The position numbers and the translations under genes are program-made. 8,831 nt of DNA from Candidatus Pullichristensenella stercoripullorum (GTDB taxonomy: Bacteria > Bacillota > Clostridia > Christensenellales > Aristaeellaceae). This document shows, one piece after another, positions 1 through 5,684 of this stretch (position 1 is its first letter; the number at the start of each line of letters is the position of its first letter). The stretch spans positions 1 to 8,831 of the forward strand of contig DVGE01000127.1 of NCBI GenBank assembly GCA_018712885.1, in the 5' to 3' direction. The notes under the pieces are model-generated. The model was not told where the DNA came from and made no database searches. It worked only from the letters and a program-made list of their open reading frames with translations.

Positions 1-294
1 CACCAGCACACGGCTGACGCCCTCGCTGCTGGCATCCAGGGCGCTCAAAAGCATGGCGTTCGCGTCAAGCGAAGACAGCGCCTCGCTCATGATGGAGGAT
101 AAATTCTCCGCGACGCGCTGATCGTCCCGCACCCGCTGGTTGAACATGTAATCGCCCACCAGCTGGATCAGCGTGGCCGCCACCACCGAAAAGGCGATGG
201 AGATGATCAGCAGATAGGCGATGAGTATCTTCCAGCGGATTGAGTATAAAAACGCTTTGACCTTAGTCCTTGTCAGTGAAATAATAGCCCACAC
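1..294 (-). CDS. Sensor histidine kinase, N-terminal fragment (cut by window edge)
   Basis: Only the first ~98 codons are present; the frame is open to position 1. Seen: a basic N-terminus, then a hydrophobic segment (KILIAYLLIISIAFSVVAA, about residues 22-40 from the GTG), then a helical, charged stretch ending in SRVLV. This is the typical layout of a membrane sensor kinase: transmembrane helix 1 followed by an extracytoplasmic sensor domain. HAMP, dimerisation/phosphoacceptor and ATPase domains would lie beyond the edge. It directly follows and overlaps the response regulator on the same strand, which is the main reason for the kinase call. No ATG exists near the start. GTG (292-294) gives a 32-base overlap with the regulator gene; CTG (274-276), giving MTRTKVKAF, is the alternative. 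Neither has a convincing Shine-Dalgarno, so the start is uncertain. Expected role: autophosphorylation and phosphotransfer to the neighbouring regulator. Confidence 0.8.
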   Translation of the reverse strand, partial: MWAIISLTRTKVKAFLYSIRWKILIAYLLIISIAFSVVAATLIQLVGDYMFNQRVRDDQRVAENLSSIMSEALSSLDANAMLLSALDASSEGVSRVLV

Positions 295-955
295 CCCACT
301 TGGTGAAGATATATTCGGGCTGGCTGGGCACGCGCTCGATCTTCTCGCGCAGGCGGCGGATGTGCACGTCCACCGTGCGCAGATCGCCTAGATAGTCGTA
401 CTTCCAGATGGTCTCCAGAAGGCTCTCGCGCGAAAACACCTTGCCGCGGTTGGTGACGAACAATTGCAGAAGGTCAAATTCCTTGGCCGTCAGGTTGACC
501 TCCCGCCCGCCGATGACCACCGAGCGGTTGTTTAAGTTGATCTGCATATCGCGCACGGTGATGACGCGCTGGGTGTTTTCCTTCTGCATCATCGCCGTGC
601 GGCGGAAGATGCCCTTGATGCGCGCCTTGACCTCGAGGATGTTGAACGGCTTGGTCATATAGTCGTCCGCGCCGTATTCGAGGCCGAGGATCTTGTCCAT
701 ATCGTCGCCCTTGGCGGTGAGCATGATGATGGGCACGTTGCTCTTTTCGCGGATGCGCTGGCAGACCTCGATGCCGTCCAGTTTGGGCAGCATCACGTCC
801 AGAAGCACCAGGTCGTACTGGCCGGCGAAAAATTTATTGACGGCCTCCTCGCCATCCTGTGCCGAATCGGTCTCATAGCCGTCCTGTTCGAGGCTGTATT
901 TCAGGCCCTTGACGATGAGCGGCTCGTCATCGACAATCAGTATTTTCTTCGGCAT
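263..955 (-). CDS. OmpR/PhoB-family response regulator (WalR/PhoP-like)
   Basis: A 230-residue DNA-binding response regulator of normal family length. The receiver domain (about 1-118) has the acidic pair D9/D10, phosphoacceptor D53 in LLDVMLPKLDG, T80 in IIMLTAK and K102 in TKPF, so all catalytic positions are intact. The C-terminal winged helix (about 132-228) carries LTAKEFDLLQL, the recognition-helix region RTVDVHIRRLREKIE and the terminal wing GVGYYF. ATG 953-955 is preceded on the minus strand by GGGAGGGG (960-967) with good spacing, which fixes the start. It is the first gene of an operon with the overlapping sensor kinase and is divergent from a D-Ala-D-Ala carboxypeptidase. The closest impression is the WalR/PhoP group, but this subgroup call is from general resemblance only. 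Its targets cannot be read from the sequence; a cell-wall role is suggested by the neighbour. Confidence 0.93.
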   Translation of the reverse strand: MPKKILIVDDEPLIVKGLKYSLEQDGYETDSAQDGEEAVNKFFAGQYDLVLLDVMLPKLDGIEVCQRIREKSNVPIIMLTAKGDDMDKILGLEYGADDYMTKPFNILEVKARIKGIFRRTAMMQKENTQRVITVRDMQINLNNRSVVIGGREVNLTAKEFDLLQLFVTNRGKVFSRESLLETIWKYDYLGDLRTVDVHIRRLREKIERVPSQPEYIFTKWGVGYYFTDKD

Positions 956-973
956 GGTTCCCCTCCCAAAACA

Positions 974-990
974 CCCCGCGAAACGCGGGG
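974..990 (-). promoter_or_regulatory. Hairpin in the 5' leader of the response regulator mRNA
   Basis: A perfect 7-bp stem (CCCCGCG / CGCGGGG) with a 3-base loop lies between the predicted transcription start (about 1013) and the regulator's Shine-Dalgarno. On the minus strand it is followed by TGTTTTGGG, a poor U-tract, so it may be a weak attenuator, an mRNA-stabilising hairpin, or structure with no role. Confidence 0.5.
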
Positions 991-1019
991 CAACATCTTT
1001 TCATAAAACTGTAATTCTT

Positions 1020-1048
1020 ATTATATATGATTGTCCCGAACAATTCAA
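1020..1048 (-). promoter_or_regulatory. Sigma-A-type promoter of the two-component operon
   Basis: On the minus strand, TTGAAT (plus coordinates 1043-1048) and a perfect TATAAT (1020-1025) are separated by 17 bases. Transcription would start near 1013, leaving a leader of about 58 bases that contains the 974-990 hairpin. The promoter is divergent from that of the carboxypeptidase. Confidence 0.7.
1030..1044. promoter_or_regulatory. Operator-like dyad inside the regulator promoter
   Basis: ATTGT-CCCGA-ACAAT is a perfect 5+5 inverted repeat with a 5-base centre. It fills most of the spacer and touches the -35 box of the two-component promoter, a position typical of repressor or autoregulation sites. 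No known operator consensus was recognised, and such short dyads arise by chance. Confidence 0.35.
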
Positions 1049-1084
1049 GTCTTGCCCGGTAAATGTTAGAATTTTTCATAATGC

Positions 1085-1114
1085 TGTACAAAGGGCGGCC
1101 GTAAGTGGTATAAT
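1085..1114 (+). promoter_or_regulatory. Promoter of the D-Ala-D-Ala carboxypeptidase gene
   Basis: TGTACA (1085-1090, four of six bases of TTGACA), an 18-base spacer and a perfect TATAAT (1109-1114). The start of transcription would fall near 1121, about 50 bases before the ATG at 1171. Confidence 0.7.
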
Positions 1115-1124
1115 ATACCCATAT

Positions 1125-1142
1125 GCCGGCGCCACCGCCGGC
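1125..1142 (+). promoter_or_regulatory. GC-rich hairpin at the 5' end of the carboxypeptidase mRNA
   Basis: GCCGGCG and CGCCGGC form a perfect 7-bp stem around the 4-base loop CCAC. It begins only a few bases after the predicted transcription start, so the mRNA would carry a stable hairpin almost at its 5' end. Such terminal hairpins are known to protect mRNAs from 5'-dependent decay; that role here is inferred. The Shine-Dalgarno (AGGAG, 1158-1162) stays outside the stem. Confidence 0.45.
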
Positions 1143-1170
1143 GAAATACCGTTTAAAAGGAGAACTTGCC

Positions 1171-2739
1171 ATGCGTCGCAGGGCGGTCGCGCTCTTTTTT
1201 GTCTTGCTCACGCTGTTTGCCTGCCTCGCGCCGCAGGCCTATGCCGCCCCTTCGGATTGGGATGAAAACAACCCCGGCGCGCTTCTGCCCACCCACCTGT
1301 ACGCGCAGACCGCCGTGCTCATCGACGCCGAGACCGGCGACGTGCTCTTTGACAAGGATTCGCTGGTGCGCATGTACCCCGCCAGCACCACGAAGATCAT
1401 GACGCTCCTGCTGGCCGTGGAAAGCGACATCCCCCTGGAGCAGGAAATCACCATCCCCGACGTAGCGGAGAACGTACCTTCGGACAGTTCCAAGGTGCCC
1501 GTCTACGCCGGCGAACAAATGACGTTCCAGGACCTGCTTTACGGCACCATGCTCCGCTCCGGCAACGACGGCGCCAACGCCATCGCCTACCTGGTGGGCG
1601 GCAGCATAGCCGAATTTGTGGCCATGATGAACGACCGCGCCGCCGAGATCGGCTGCACCGGCACGCACTTTGCCAACGCGCACGGCTATCACGACGAGAC
1701 GCACTATTCCACCGCCTACGACCTCGCCCTCATCACCCAGGTGGCCATGCAGAACGAGGTTTTCCGCCAGATCGTCTCCACGCCCACCTACACGATGGCC
1801 CCCACGGTCAACCGCGGGGCCTATGAAATCACCACCAGCTCGGCAATGGTCAACCCCGCCAGCTCCTACTATTACGAGGGCTGCATCGGCGTCAAAACCG
1901 GCTACCACAGCCGCGCCGGGCAGTGCTTCGTGGGCGCGCTCGAGCGCGACGGCGTTTCCCTCATTTCCGTGGTGCTGGGCGCGGGCCGGGAATCCAACGA
2001 GCCGACCAAGAAGTGGGACGACACGGAAAAGCTCTTCGATTACGGCCTTGCCCAGTATCAGCCGTATTCCCTCATCGACCTGTTCGACCGCTCCGGCCGC
2101 AGCGTCAATACCGTCACCATCGCCAACGCCGCCGAGGACGACGCCCAGAAGGGCCTGCTGGAACTGCGCCTGGCCGAATTGAGCGACGGCAGCTATACGC
2201 GCCGCATCCGCTCCGGCAACGAGGCCATGGCCGAAGCGCTGGCGGACTTCGCCGCCCGCGCGCAGATCACCTACAACGAAGGGCTGCGCGCCCCCATCGA
2301 CGAGGGGCAGATCGTCGGCATGCTCACCTATACCGCGCCGGATGGAGCGGTGGTCACCGGCATGCTCAGCGCCGAGCGCGCCGTGGAAGCGCGGCCGGAG
2401 CACGCCACGGTGTACGACGTATTGCCTTTCCTGCTCCCGCTCGAGCCGTTCTTCTCCAGCGGCTGGGCATGGGTGGCGCTGGTGGCGCTGCTTGTGCTGC
2501 TCCTTGCCCTGATCATAGGCCATGCGCACAAAAAGGCGGCGCAAAACCGCCGCCGCGCGGCCATCTACCGGGCCAAGCGCCGCGCCTACGACAGTGCCGA
2601 GGCTGAGCGCCGGCGCCTGGAGGCGCAGCGCCGGCAGACGCAGCGGCAACGCCGTCAACAGGCCCCGCGCCGCCCCGCCCCGCCAAGGGACGCGCAGCAC
2701 CGGCCCCCGCGCCGCCCGAACGACGCACCGCGCCCCTGA
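1171..2739 (+). CDS. D-alanyl-D-alanine carboxypeptidase (peptidase S11, DacF/PBP5 type) with basic C-terminal tail
   Basis: A 522-residue low-molecular-mass penicillin-binding protein that removes the terminal D-Ala from peptidoglycan stem peptides outside the membrane. A signal peptide (about 1-25, ending AYA-AP) leads into the S11 catalytic domain with all three motifs: STTK with nucleophile S72 (72-75), SGN (130-132) and KTG (242-244). A PBP5-like C-terminal domain follows (about 297-412). A hydrophobic helix at about 431-450 anchors the protein. After it comes a roughly 72-residue tail very rich in Arg, Gln and Pro, which makes the protein longer than typical members (about 380-450). ATG 1171 is chosen because AGGAG (1158-1162) lies 8 bases upstream and the signal peptide starts there; ATG 1123, at the predicted transcript end, lacks a ribosome site. 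It is divergent from the two-component operon, which suggests but does not prove shared envelope control. Confidence 0.93.
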   Translation: MRRRAVALFFVLLTLFACLAPQAYAAPSDWDENNPGALLPTHLYAQTAVLIDAETGDVLFDKDSLVRMYPASTTKIMTLLLAVESDIPLEQEITIPDVAENVPSDSSKVPVYAGEQMTFQDLLYGTMLRSGNDGANAIAYLVGGSIAEFVAMMNDRAAEIGCTGTHFANAHGYHDETHYSTAYDLALITQVAMQNEVFRQIVSTPTYTMAPTVNRGAYEITTSSAMVNPASSYYYEGCIGVKTGYHSRAGQCFVGALERDGVSLISVVLGAGRESNEPTKKWDDTEKLFDYGLAQYQPYSLIDLFDRSGRSVNTVTIANAAEDDAQKGLLELRLAELSDGSYTRRIRSGNEAMAEALADFAARAQITYNEGLRAPIDEGQIVGMLTYTAPDGAVVTGMLSAERAVEARPEHATVYDVLPFLLPLEPFFSSGWAWVALVALLVLLLALIIGHAHKKAAQNRRRAAIYRAKRRAYDSAEAERRRLEAQRRQTQRQRRQQAPRRPAPPRDAQHRPPRRPNDAPRP

Positions 2740-2816
2740 GCGCGGCGCCGCAGGACAAGCGCCGGCCGCTTGGCGGATGTCTGCAAGGAAAAACCGGGGC
2801 TGTAAGGGCTGCATGC

Positions 2817-2844
2817 AAAACCCCCGCGACGCGCGTCGCGGGGG
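2817..2844 (-). terminator. Rho-independent terminator of the rubrerythrin operon
   Basis: A 24-base perfect palindrome (CCCCCGCGACGC at 2821-2832, then its complement to 2844) forms a very stable stem that is followed on the minus strand by TTTT (2817-2820). It sits 16 bases after the rubrerythrin stop. On the plus strand the same stem is followed after 7 bases by TTTTT (2852-2856), so it may also stop transcripts from the convergent carboxypeptidase gene, which has no other clear terminator. Confidence 0.8.
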
Positions 2845-2860
2845 CGAATCGTTTTTGGGC

Positions 2861-3406
2861 TCAGTAGTTCTTCGCCTGCAGCTCAAAGTAAGCCTGCGGA
2901 TGAGCGCAGACCGGGCAGACCTCGGGGGCGGACTCGCCGACGTGGATGTGCCCGCAGTTGCGGCACTTCCAGACGCGCACGTTGTCCTTTTTGAAGACCA
3001 CGCCGTCCTCGATGTTCTTGAGCAGCGCCAGGTAGCGCTCCTCGTGTTCCTTCTCGATCTTCGCCACGCCTTCAAAGAGGGCGGCGATCTCCGTAAAGCC
3101 CTCCTCGCGGGCTTCCTTGGCAAACGCGGCGTACATGTCCGTCCACTCGTAGTTCTCGCCGGCGGCGGCGTCCTTGAGGTTGGTCACGGTGTCCGGCACG
3201 GCGCCGTCGTGCAAAAGCTTGAACCAGATCTTGGCGTGCTCCTTTTCGTTCTCGGCGGTCTCGGTAAACAGCGCGGCGATCTGCTCGTAGCCGTCCTTCT
3301 TGGCGCGGGAGGCGTAATAGGTGTACTTGTTGCGGGCCTGGGACTCGCCGGCGAACGCCGCCAGCAGGTTGGCTTCGGTGCGGGTGCCCTTGATGCTCTT
3401 GCTCAT
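2861..3406 (-). CDS. rbr: Rubrerythrin (diiron peroxidase with rubredoxin domain)
   Basis: A 181-residue protein, near the usual family length. The N-terminal ferritin-like four-helix domain (about 1-140) shows diiron ligands: E21 in FAGESQARNKY, ExxH at 54-57 (ENEKEH) and a second ExxH at 118-121 (IEKEH), with further conserved Glu residues around 87-102. The C-terminal rubredoxin-like domain has four cysteines, CRNC (148-151) and CPVC (164-167), for a single Fe(SCys)4 centre. Known role: NAD(P)H-dependent reduction of hydrogen peroxide to water in anaerobes, in the cytoplasm, with electrons arriving through rubredoxin-type partners. AGGAGGA lies 7 bases upstream of the ATG. The ATG overlaps the stop of the upstream DUF5131 gene (ATGA), and the gene is the last in a four-gene operon ending at the 2821-2844 terminator. 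Confidence 0.96.
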   Translation of the reverse strand: MSKSIKGTRTEANLLAAFAGESQARNKYTYYASRAKKDGYEQIAALFTETAENEKEHAKIWFKLLHDGAVPDTVTNLKDAAAGENYEWTDMYAAFAKEAREEGFTEIAALFEGVAKIEKEHEERYLALLKNIEDGVVFKKDNVRVWKCRNCGHIHVGESAPEVCPVCAHPQAYFELQAKNY

Positions 3407-4185
3407 GGTGTTTCCTCCTGTTTTGTTCTCTCTATCCTATTGATACCCCCAAGGGAAGGGGTTGAAACCCTCGGCAGGTCGATGCCGGCTTTTTTCGCCT
3501 GCGGCATCTGCAGCGCGCGCTCAATGCGGTAGCGGCGGCCATCCTTGACAAAGTTCGCGCCCGTCTGCTTGAAGTGGAAGCCCACGCCGGCGCGCAGGCA
3601 CTGCTCGCGCAGAAAGAGCGCCCATTCGTAGCGCATCGGGCGGGCGCCCGGGCCGGATTCGCCGCCGGCCACTACCTCGGAAACGCGCGCGTCCAGCCAG
3701 GGGGAAAGATCCACCCGCTCCAGCAGCGGCTCGCAGATGATAAAGCGGCCGCGGATGGGCAGGCGCAAAAATTCCCCCATGCGCTCCTCGGCGCGGCGCT
3801 GGTTTTCGCAGGTGAGGCCGATCTCCACGTTGGCGTAGCCGTCGCCCCAGTCCGGCGGCAGGCACTCCCCCATGCGCAGTATGCGCTTGGTGATGATGGT
3901 AAAGGACACGTCCGGCCGCGCGCGGATACATTCCCACGCCTCCGCGCGCCAGGCATCGGCCTCGGGCAGGAAAAAATCCGAGGTCATACAGGCGTAGACG
4001 CGCTCGCCCGGCGGGATGGCGAAGCTGCCGTCCCGCCGCCGGCGCAAAGGCAGGTCAAAGTCCTTCGTGCGCGCGACCAGGGAGGCGTCCCTGCCCACGG
4101 AGGCGTCGCGGCGGTAGACGTAGCAGTGCAGGCAGCCTTCGGAATACTTTTTGCAGCCGTGCCAGGGGTTCCACACCGGGCTCAC
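3403..4185 (-). CDS. DUF5131 (phage Gp37/Gp68-like) radical-SAM-like protein
   Basis: A 260-residue protein that matches the DUF5131 pattern: WNPW at 5-8, then GCKKYSEGCLHCY with cysteines 11, 18 and 21 (C-x6-C-x2-C), then FTIITKR, VEIGLTCENQ, ICEPLLE, AGGESGPGARPM and HFKQTGANF. The family is related to radical SAM/spore-photoproduct-lyase folds and probably binds a 4Fe-4S cluster through these cysteines. No reaction is established for it, so none is claimed. It starts with GTG, and that codon overlaps the nitroreductase stop (GTGA). The upstream Shine-Dalgarno is weak (GAAGGG, too far), which suggests translation by coupling. V4 is a second GTG that would also keep the motif. The stop overlaps the rubrerythrin ATG. 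The C-terminal ~40 residues look family-variable. Family confidence is high; function is unknown. Confidence 0.85.
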   Translation of the reverse strand: MSPVWNPWHGCKKYSEGCLHCYVYRRDASVGRDASLVARTKDFDLPLRRRRDGSFAIPPGERVYACMTSDFFLPEADAWRAEAWECIRARPDVSFTIITKRILRMGECLPPDWGDGYANVEIGLTCENQRRAEERMGEFLRLPIRGRFIICEPLLERVDLSPWLDARVSEVVAGGESGPGARPMRYEWALFLREQCLRAGVGFHFKQTGANFVKDGRRYRIERALQMPQAKKAGIDLPRVSTPSLGGINRIERTKQEETP

Positions 4186-4715
4186 ACGCGGTTGATGAGC
4201 CCTTCGCGCGGCACGTGCGCGTCCTTGGTGACGGTCGGCTCGCCCAGAGCGATGGCGATGGCGAAGGTGTAGCCCTCCGGGAAGCCGATGGCCTTTGCGT
4301 AACGCGCGCCCTTTTCGGTGTCGAACACCTCCATGGGCCGGCCGAGGATGACGCTGCCCAGGCCGATGGAATGGGCGGCCAGCGCCATGTTCTGCACGGC
4401 GATGCCGCAGTCGATCTGGGAAAAGCGCGTCGGCGCCTCGACGGGCGTGGAGATGAAGACCACCGTGGGCGCTTCAAAGAAGAGTATGTCGCGGCCCGGG
4501 TCGGATTTTTGCAGGCGGTTGTAGTCCAGAGAGAATTCCTTCAGCAGCTCGGCGTTCTGCACCACGGAAAAGTGCCACGGCTGCGTGTTGCGCGCGCTGG
4601 GCGACTGTAAGGCGGCGGTGAGGATAGCCTGAAGCTCTTCTTCAGTGAGCTGGCGCGGGGCATAGCCGCGGTTGCTGCGGCGGTCGGCGATGGCCTGCAA
4701 TACGGCGTTCGTCAT
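4182..4715 (-). CDS. Nitroreductase-family flavoprotein
   Basis: A 177-residue member of the short nitroreductase family: FMN-dependent enzymes that pass electrons from NAD(P)H to nitro compounds, quinones or similar acceptors, normally as cytoplasmic dimers. Seen: the FMN-phosphate-binding signature RRSNRGY near residues 12-18, the PSARNTQPWHF motif at about 39-49, and the C-terminal half with the GIAVQNMALAAHSIGLGSV helix and the IALGEP strand. The physiological substrate cannot be deduced. ATG 4713-4715 overlaps the stop of the preceding gene (ATGA). A strong GAGGAGGT ribosome site about 8 bases upstream is encoded by the last codons of that gene. Its stop overlaps the GTG start of the DUF5131 gene. 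The association with rubrerythrin suggests redox or oxidative-stress work in an anaerobe (inference). Confidence 0.92.
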   Translation of the reverse strand: MTNAVLQAIADRRSNRGYAPRQLTEEELQAILTAALQSPSARNTQPWHFSVVQNAELLKEFSLDYNRLQKSDPGRDILFFEAPTVVFISTPVEAPTRFSQIDCGIAVQNMALAAHSIGLGSVILGRPMEVFDTEKGARYAKAIGFPEGYTFAIAIALGEPTVTKDAHVPREGLINRV

Positions 4716-5326
4716 GCAAAATACCTCCTCATAATACGGTCAAATTCGGGGACCATGCGGTCGATAAAGCGTTCGACATAGGCAACGTCCACATGGCGCA
4801 CGGGCGCGTCGTGCGGGCAGGGCCCTTCATAAAAAGAAAACTGGTCGTCGCGCCATTCGGAAAGCTCAGCCGCGGTGAGCATGGGGTGGTCCCGGGGCGG
4901 CACAGCCGCGCGCAGGAGCGCAAAAATGCGCGGCCGCTCAGGGGATTCGGCGTAGAGGCGGAAGTCCGTCTGCCGCACGTCGTTGTAATAAAGGGCAGGG
5001 ATGAGGGCGTCCAGCGCGGGATCGACCATGGCGGGAAAATCGCGTTTCACCGAGGGCACCCAGTAGCCGTCCGTAAGGGCGTGGATGCCATAGCCAACGT
5101 CGAAGGGGGTAAAATGGTCGCGCCAATATTCGTGTACGCGCCCAACGTGTACGCTGCCCCAGTTTCCCAGGTGAAATTCATCCTTGCGGGATTTGTCATC
5201 GTGGAAGCGGACGTGCATCGCGTCCGGCGAAATCGCGCCCAGGTAAAACTCCGGGCACTCCAGATAGGCTTTGTGCCCGCGCGCCCAGCTTCGCGCCAGC
5301 AGGAGATGGACCATCGAAAGCGCCAT
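4712..5326 (-). CDS. Putative zinc-dependent phospholipase C-like protein
   Basis: A 204-residue cytoplasmic-looking protein, the first gene of the operon. The N-terminus MALSMVHLLLARSWA and the following FYLGAISPDAMH resemble the clostridial zinc-dependent phospholipase C-like family. Possible metal ligands are H7, D35, H38, H52 and the H82/D86 pair in GYGIHALTD. There is no signal peptide and no transmembrane helix, unlike secreted phospholipases, so the true substrate is probably not an outside lipid. ATG 5324-5326 is chosen over ATGs further upstream because GGAGGA (5332-5337) lies 5 bases before it and the family motif begins at once; the longer frame would run back through the promoter. 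The last codons, encoding MRRYFA, also form the nitroreductase ribosome site, and the stop overlaps its ATG. Family assignment is by recognised pattern only; an HD-type hydrolase is an alternative. Confidence 0.75.
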   Translation of the reverse strand: MALSMVHLLLARSWARGHKAYLECPEFYLGAISPDAMHVRFHDDKSRKDEFHLGNWGSVHVGRVHEYWRDHFTPFDVGYGIHALTDGYWVPSVKRDFPAMVDPALDALIPALYYNDVRQTDFRLYAESPERPRIFALLRAAVPPRDHPMLTAAELSEWRDDQFSFYEGPCPHDAPVRHVDVAYVERFIDRMVPEFDRIMRRYFA

Positions 5327-5354
5327 ATGCGTCCTCCATTTCTTTCCGTTTCCC

Positions 5355-5384
5355 ATTATAGCACACCCGCGCGCAGGGAAACAA
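5355..5384 (-). promoter_or_regulatory. Promoter of the four-gene rubrerythrin operon
   Basis: On the minus strand there is a perfect TATAAT (5355-5360) preceded by TGC (extended -10), and TTGTTT (5379-5384) 18 bases upstream. Transcription would start near 5348, about 20 bases before the first ATG. It is divergent from the metK promoter, whose -35 box begins about 57 bases away. Confidence 0.7.
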
Positions 5385-5440
5385 GGGTGAAGGGCGCTTT
5401 GGCGCGGGGAAAGTTCATGAAAAATTATCTCAGCCCCATC

Positions 5441-5470
5441 TTGACAGGCAATGTACAAGGCGTATATAAT
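5441..5470 (+). promoter_or_regulatory. Consensus sigma-A promoter of metK
   Basis: Perfect TTGACA (5441-5446), 18-base spacer, perfect TATAAT (5465-5470). Transcription would begin near 5477, about 15 bases before the riboswitch, so full control probably falls to the riboswitch. Confidence 0.88.
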
Positions 5471-5491
5471 ACATCCCGGACAATAAAACAA

Positions 5492-5610
5492 GCCTTATCC
5501 AGAGTGGTTGAGGGACGGGCCCGATGAAACCCGGCAACCGGTTCGCGCGCAGGCGCGGCAAGGTGCCAATTCCCGCGGCGGCAGGCTGCGCCTGCGCCGG
5601 AAGATGAGGC
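5492..5610 (+). promoter_or_regulatory. SAM-I (S-box) riboswitch aptamer
   Basis: This RNA element binds S-adenosylmethionine. Seen: P1 from GCCTTATC (5492-5499) and GATGAGGC (5603-5610), 8 pairs; the conserved AGAG and GAGGGACGGGCCCGATGAAA core; CCGGCAACC; and the family signature GGTGCCAATTCC (5562-5573). A last arm pairs GGCG-CAGGC with GCCTG-CGCC with one bulged G. P3 is GC-rich. All landmarks of the family are present in order and the downstream gene is SAM synthetase, the classical target. Confidence 0.96.
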
Positions 5611-5656
5611 GAGATACCGGTATTTTTCCGTAAGCTCGCCAGACGGCGGGTTTTTT
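5608..5656 (+). terminator. Riboswitch expression platform: terminator versus antiterminator
   Basis: Terminator: CTCGCC (5635-5640), loop AGAC, GGCGGG (5645-5650), then TTTTTT (5651-5656); the stem can extend with AAG/TTT pairs. Antiterminator: GGCGAG (5608-5613), which includes the 3' end of P1, pairs perfectly with CTCGCC (5635-5640), with an inner TACCGG/CCGTA stem. The two structures exclude each other. SAM binding holds P1, frees CTCGCC and causes termination; without SAM the antiterminator lets RNA polymerase reach metK. Confidence 0.9.
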
Positions 5657-5684
5657 GTTCTAGTAAATCACGGAGGATATTTTG

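Noticed and set aside
1010..1090. WalR-type direct repeat (TGTWAH-N5-TGTWAH) in the divergent region
   Set aside because: Half-sites TGTAAT (1010-1015) and TGTACA (1085-1090) exist, but neither has a matching partner at the required spacing.
1123..1170. Upstream ATG in frame with the carboxypeptidase
   Set aside because: It lies at the predicted transcript 5' end within the hairpin, without Shine-Dalgarno, and would put 16 extra residues before the signal peptide.
2756..2772. Hairpin CAAGCG-N5-CGCTTG after the carboxypeptidase stop
   Set aside because: No T-tract follows, so it is not a credible terminator; a common chance event in GC-rich DNA.
1153..3123. Very long minus-strand open frame (656 codons) opposite the carboxypeptidase and rubrerythrin
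   Set aside because: It is antisense to a clear signal-peptide/S11 enzyme, has low-complexity Arg/Gly/Val composition typical of GC-rich shadow frames, and lacks a ribosome site.
3403..4185. Prophage remnant suggested by the Gp37/Gp68 family name
   Set aside because: No phage structural, integrase or lysis genes nearby; the gene is embedded in an operon by 4-base overlaps and has the same base composition as its neighbours.
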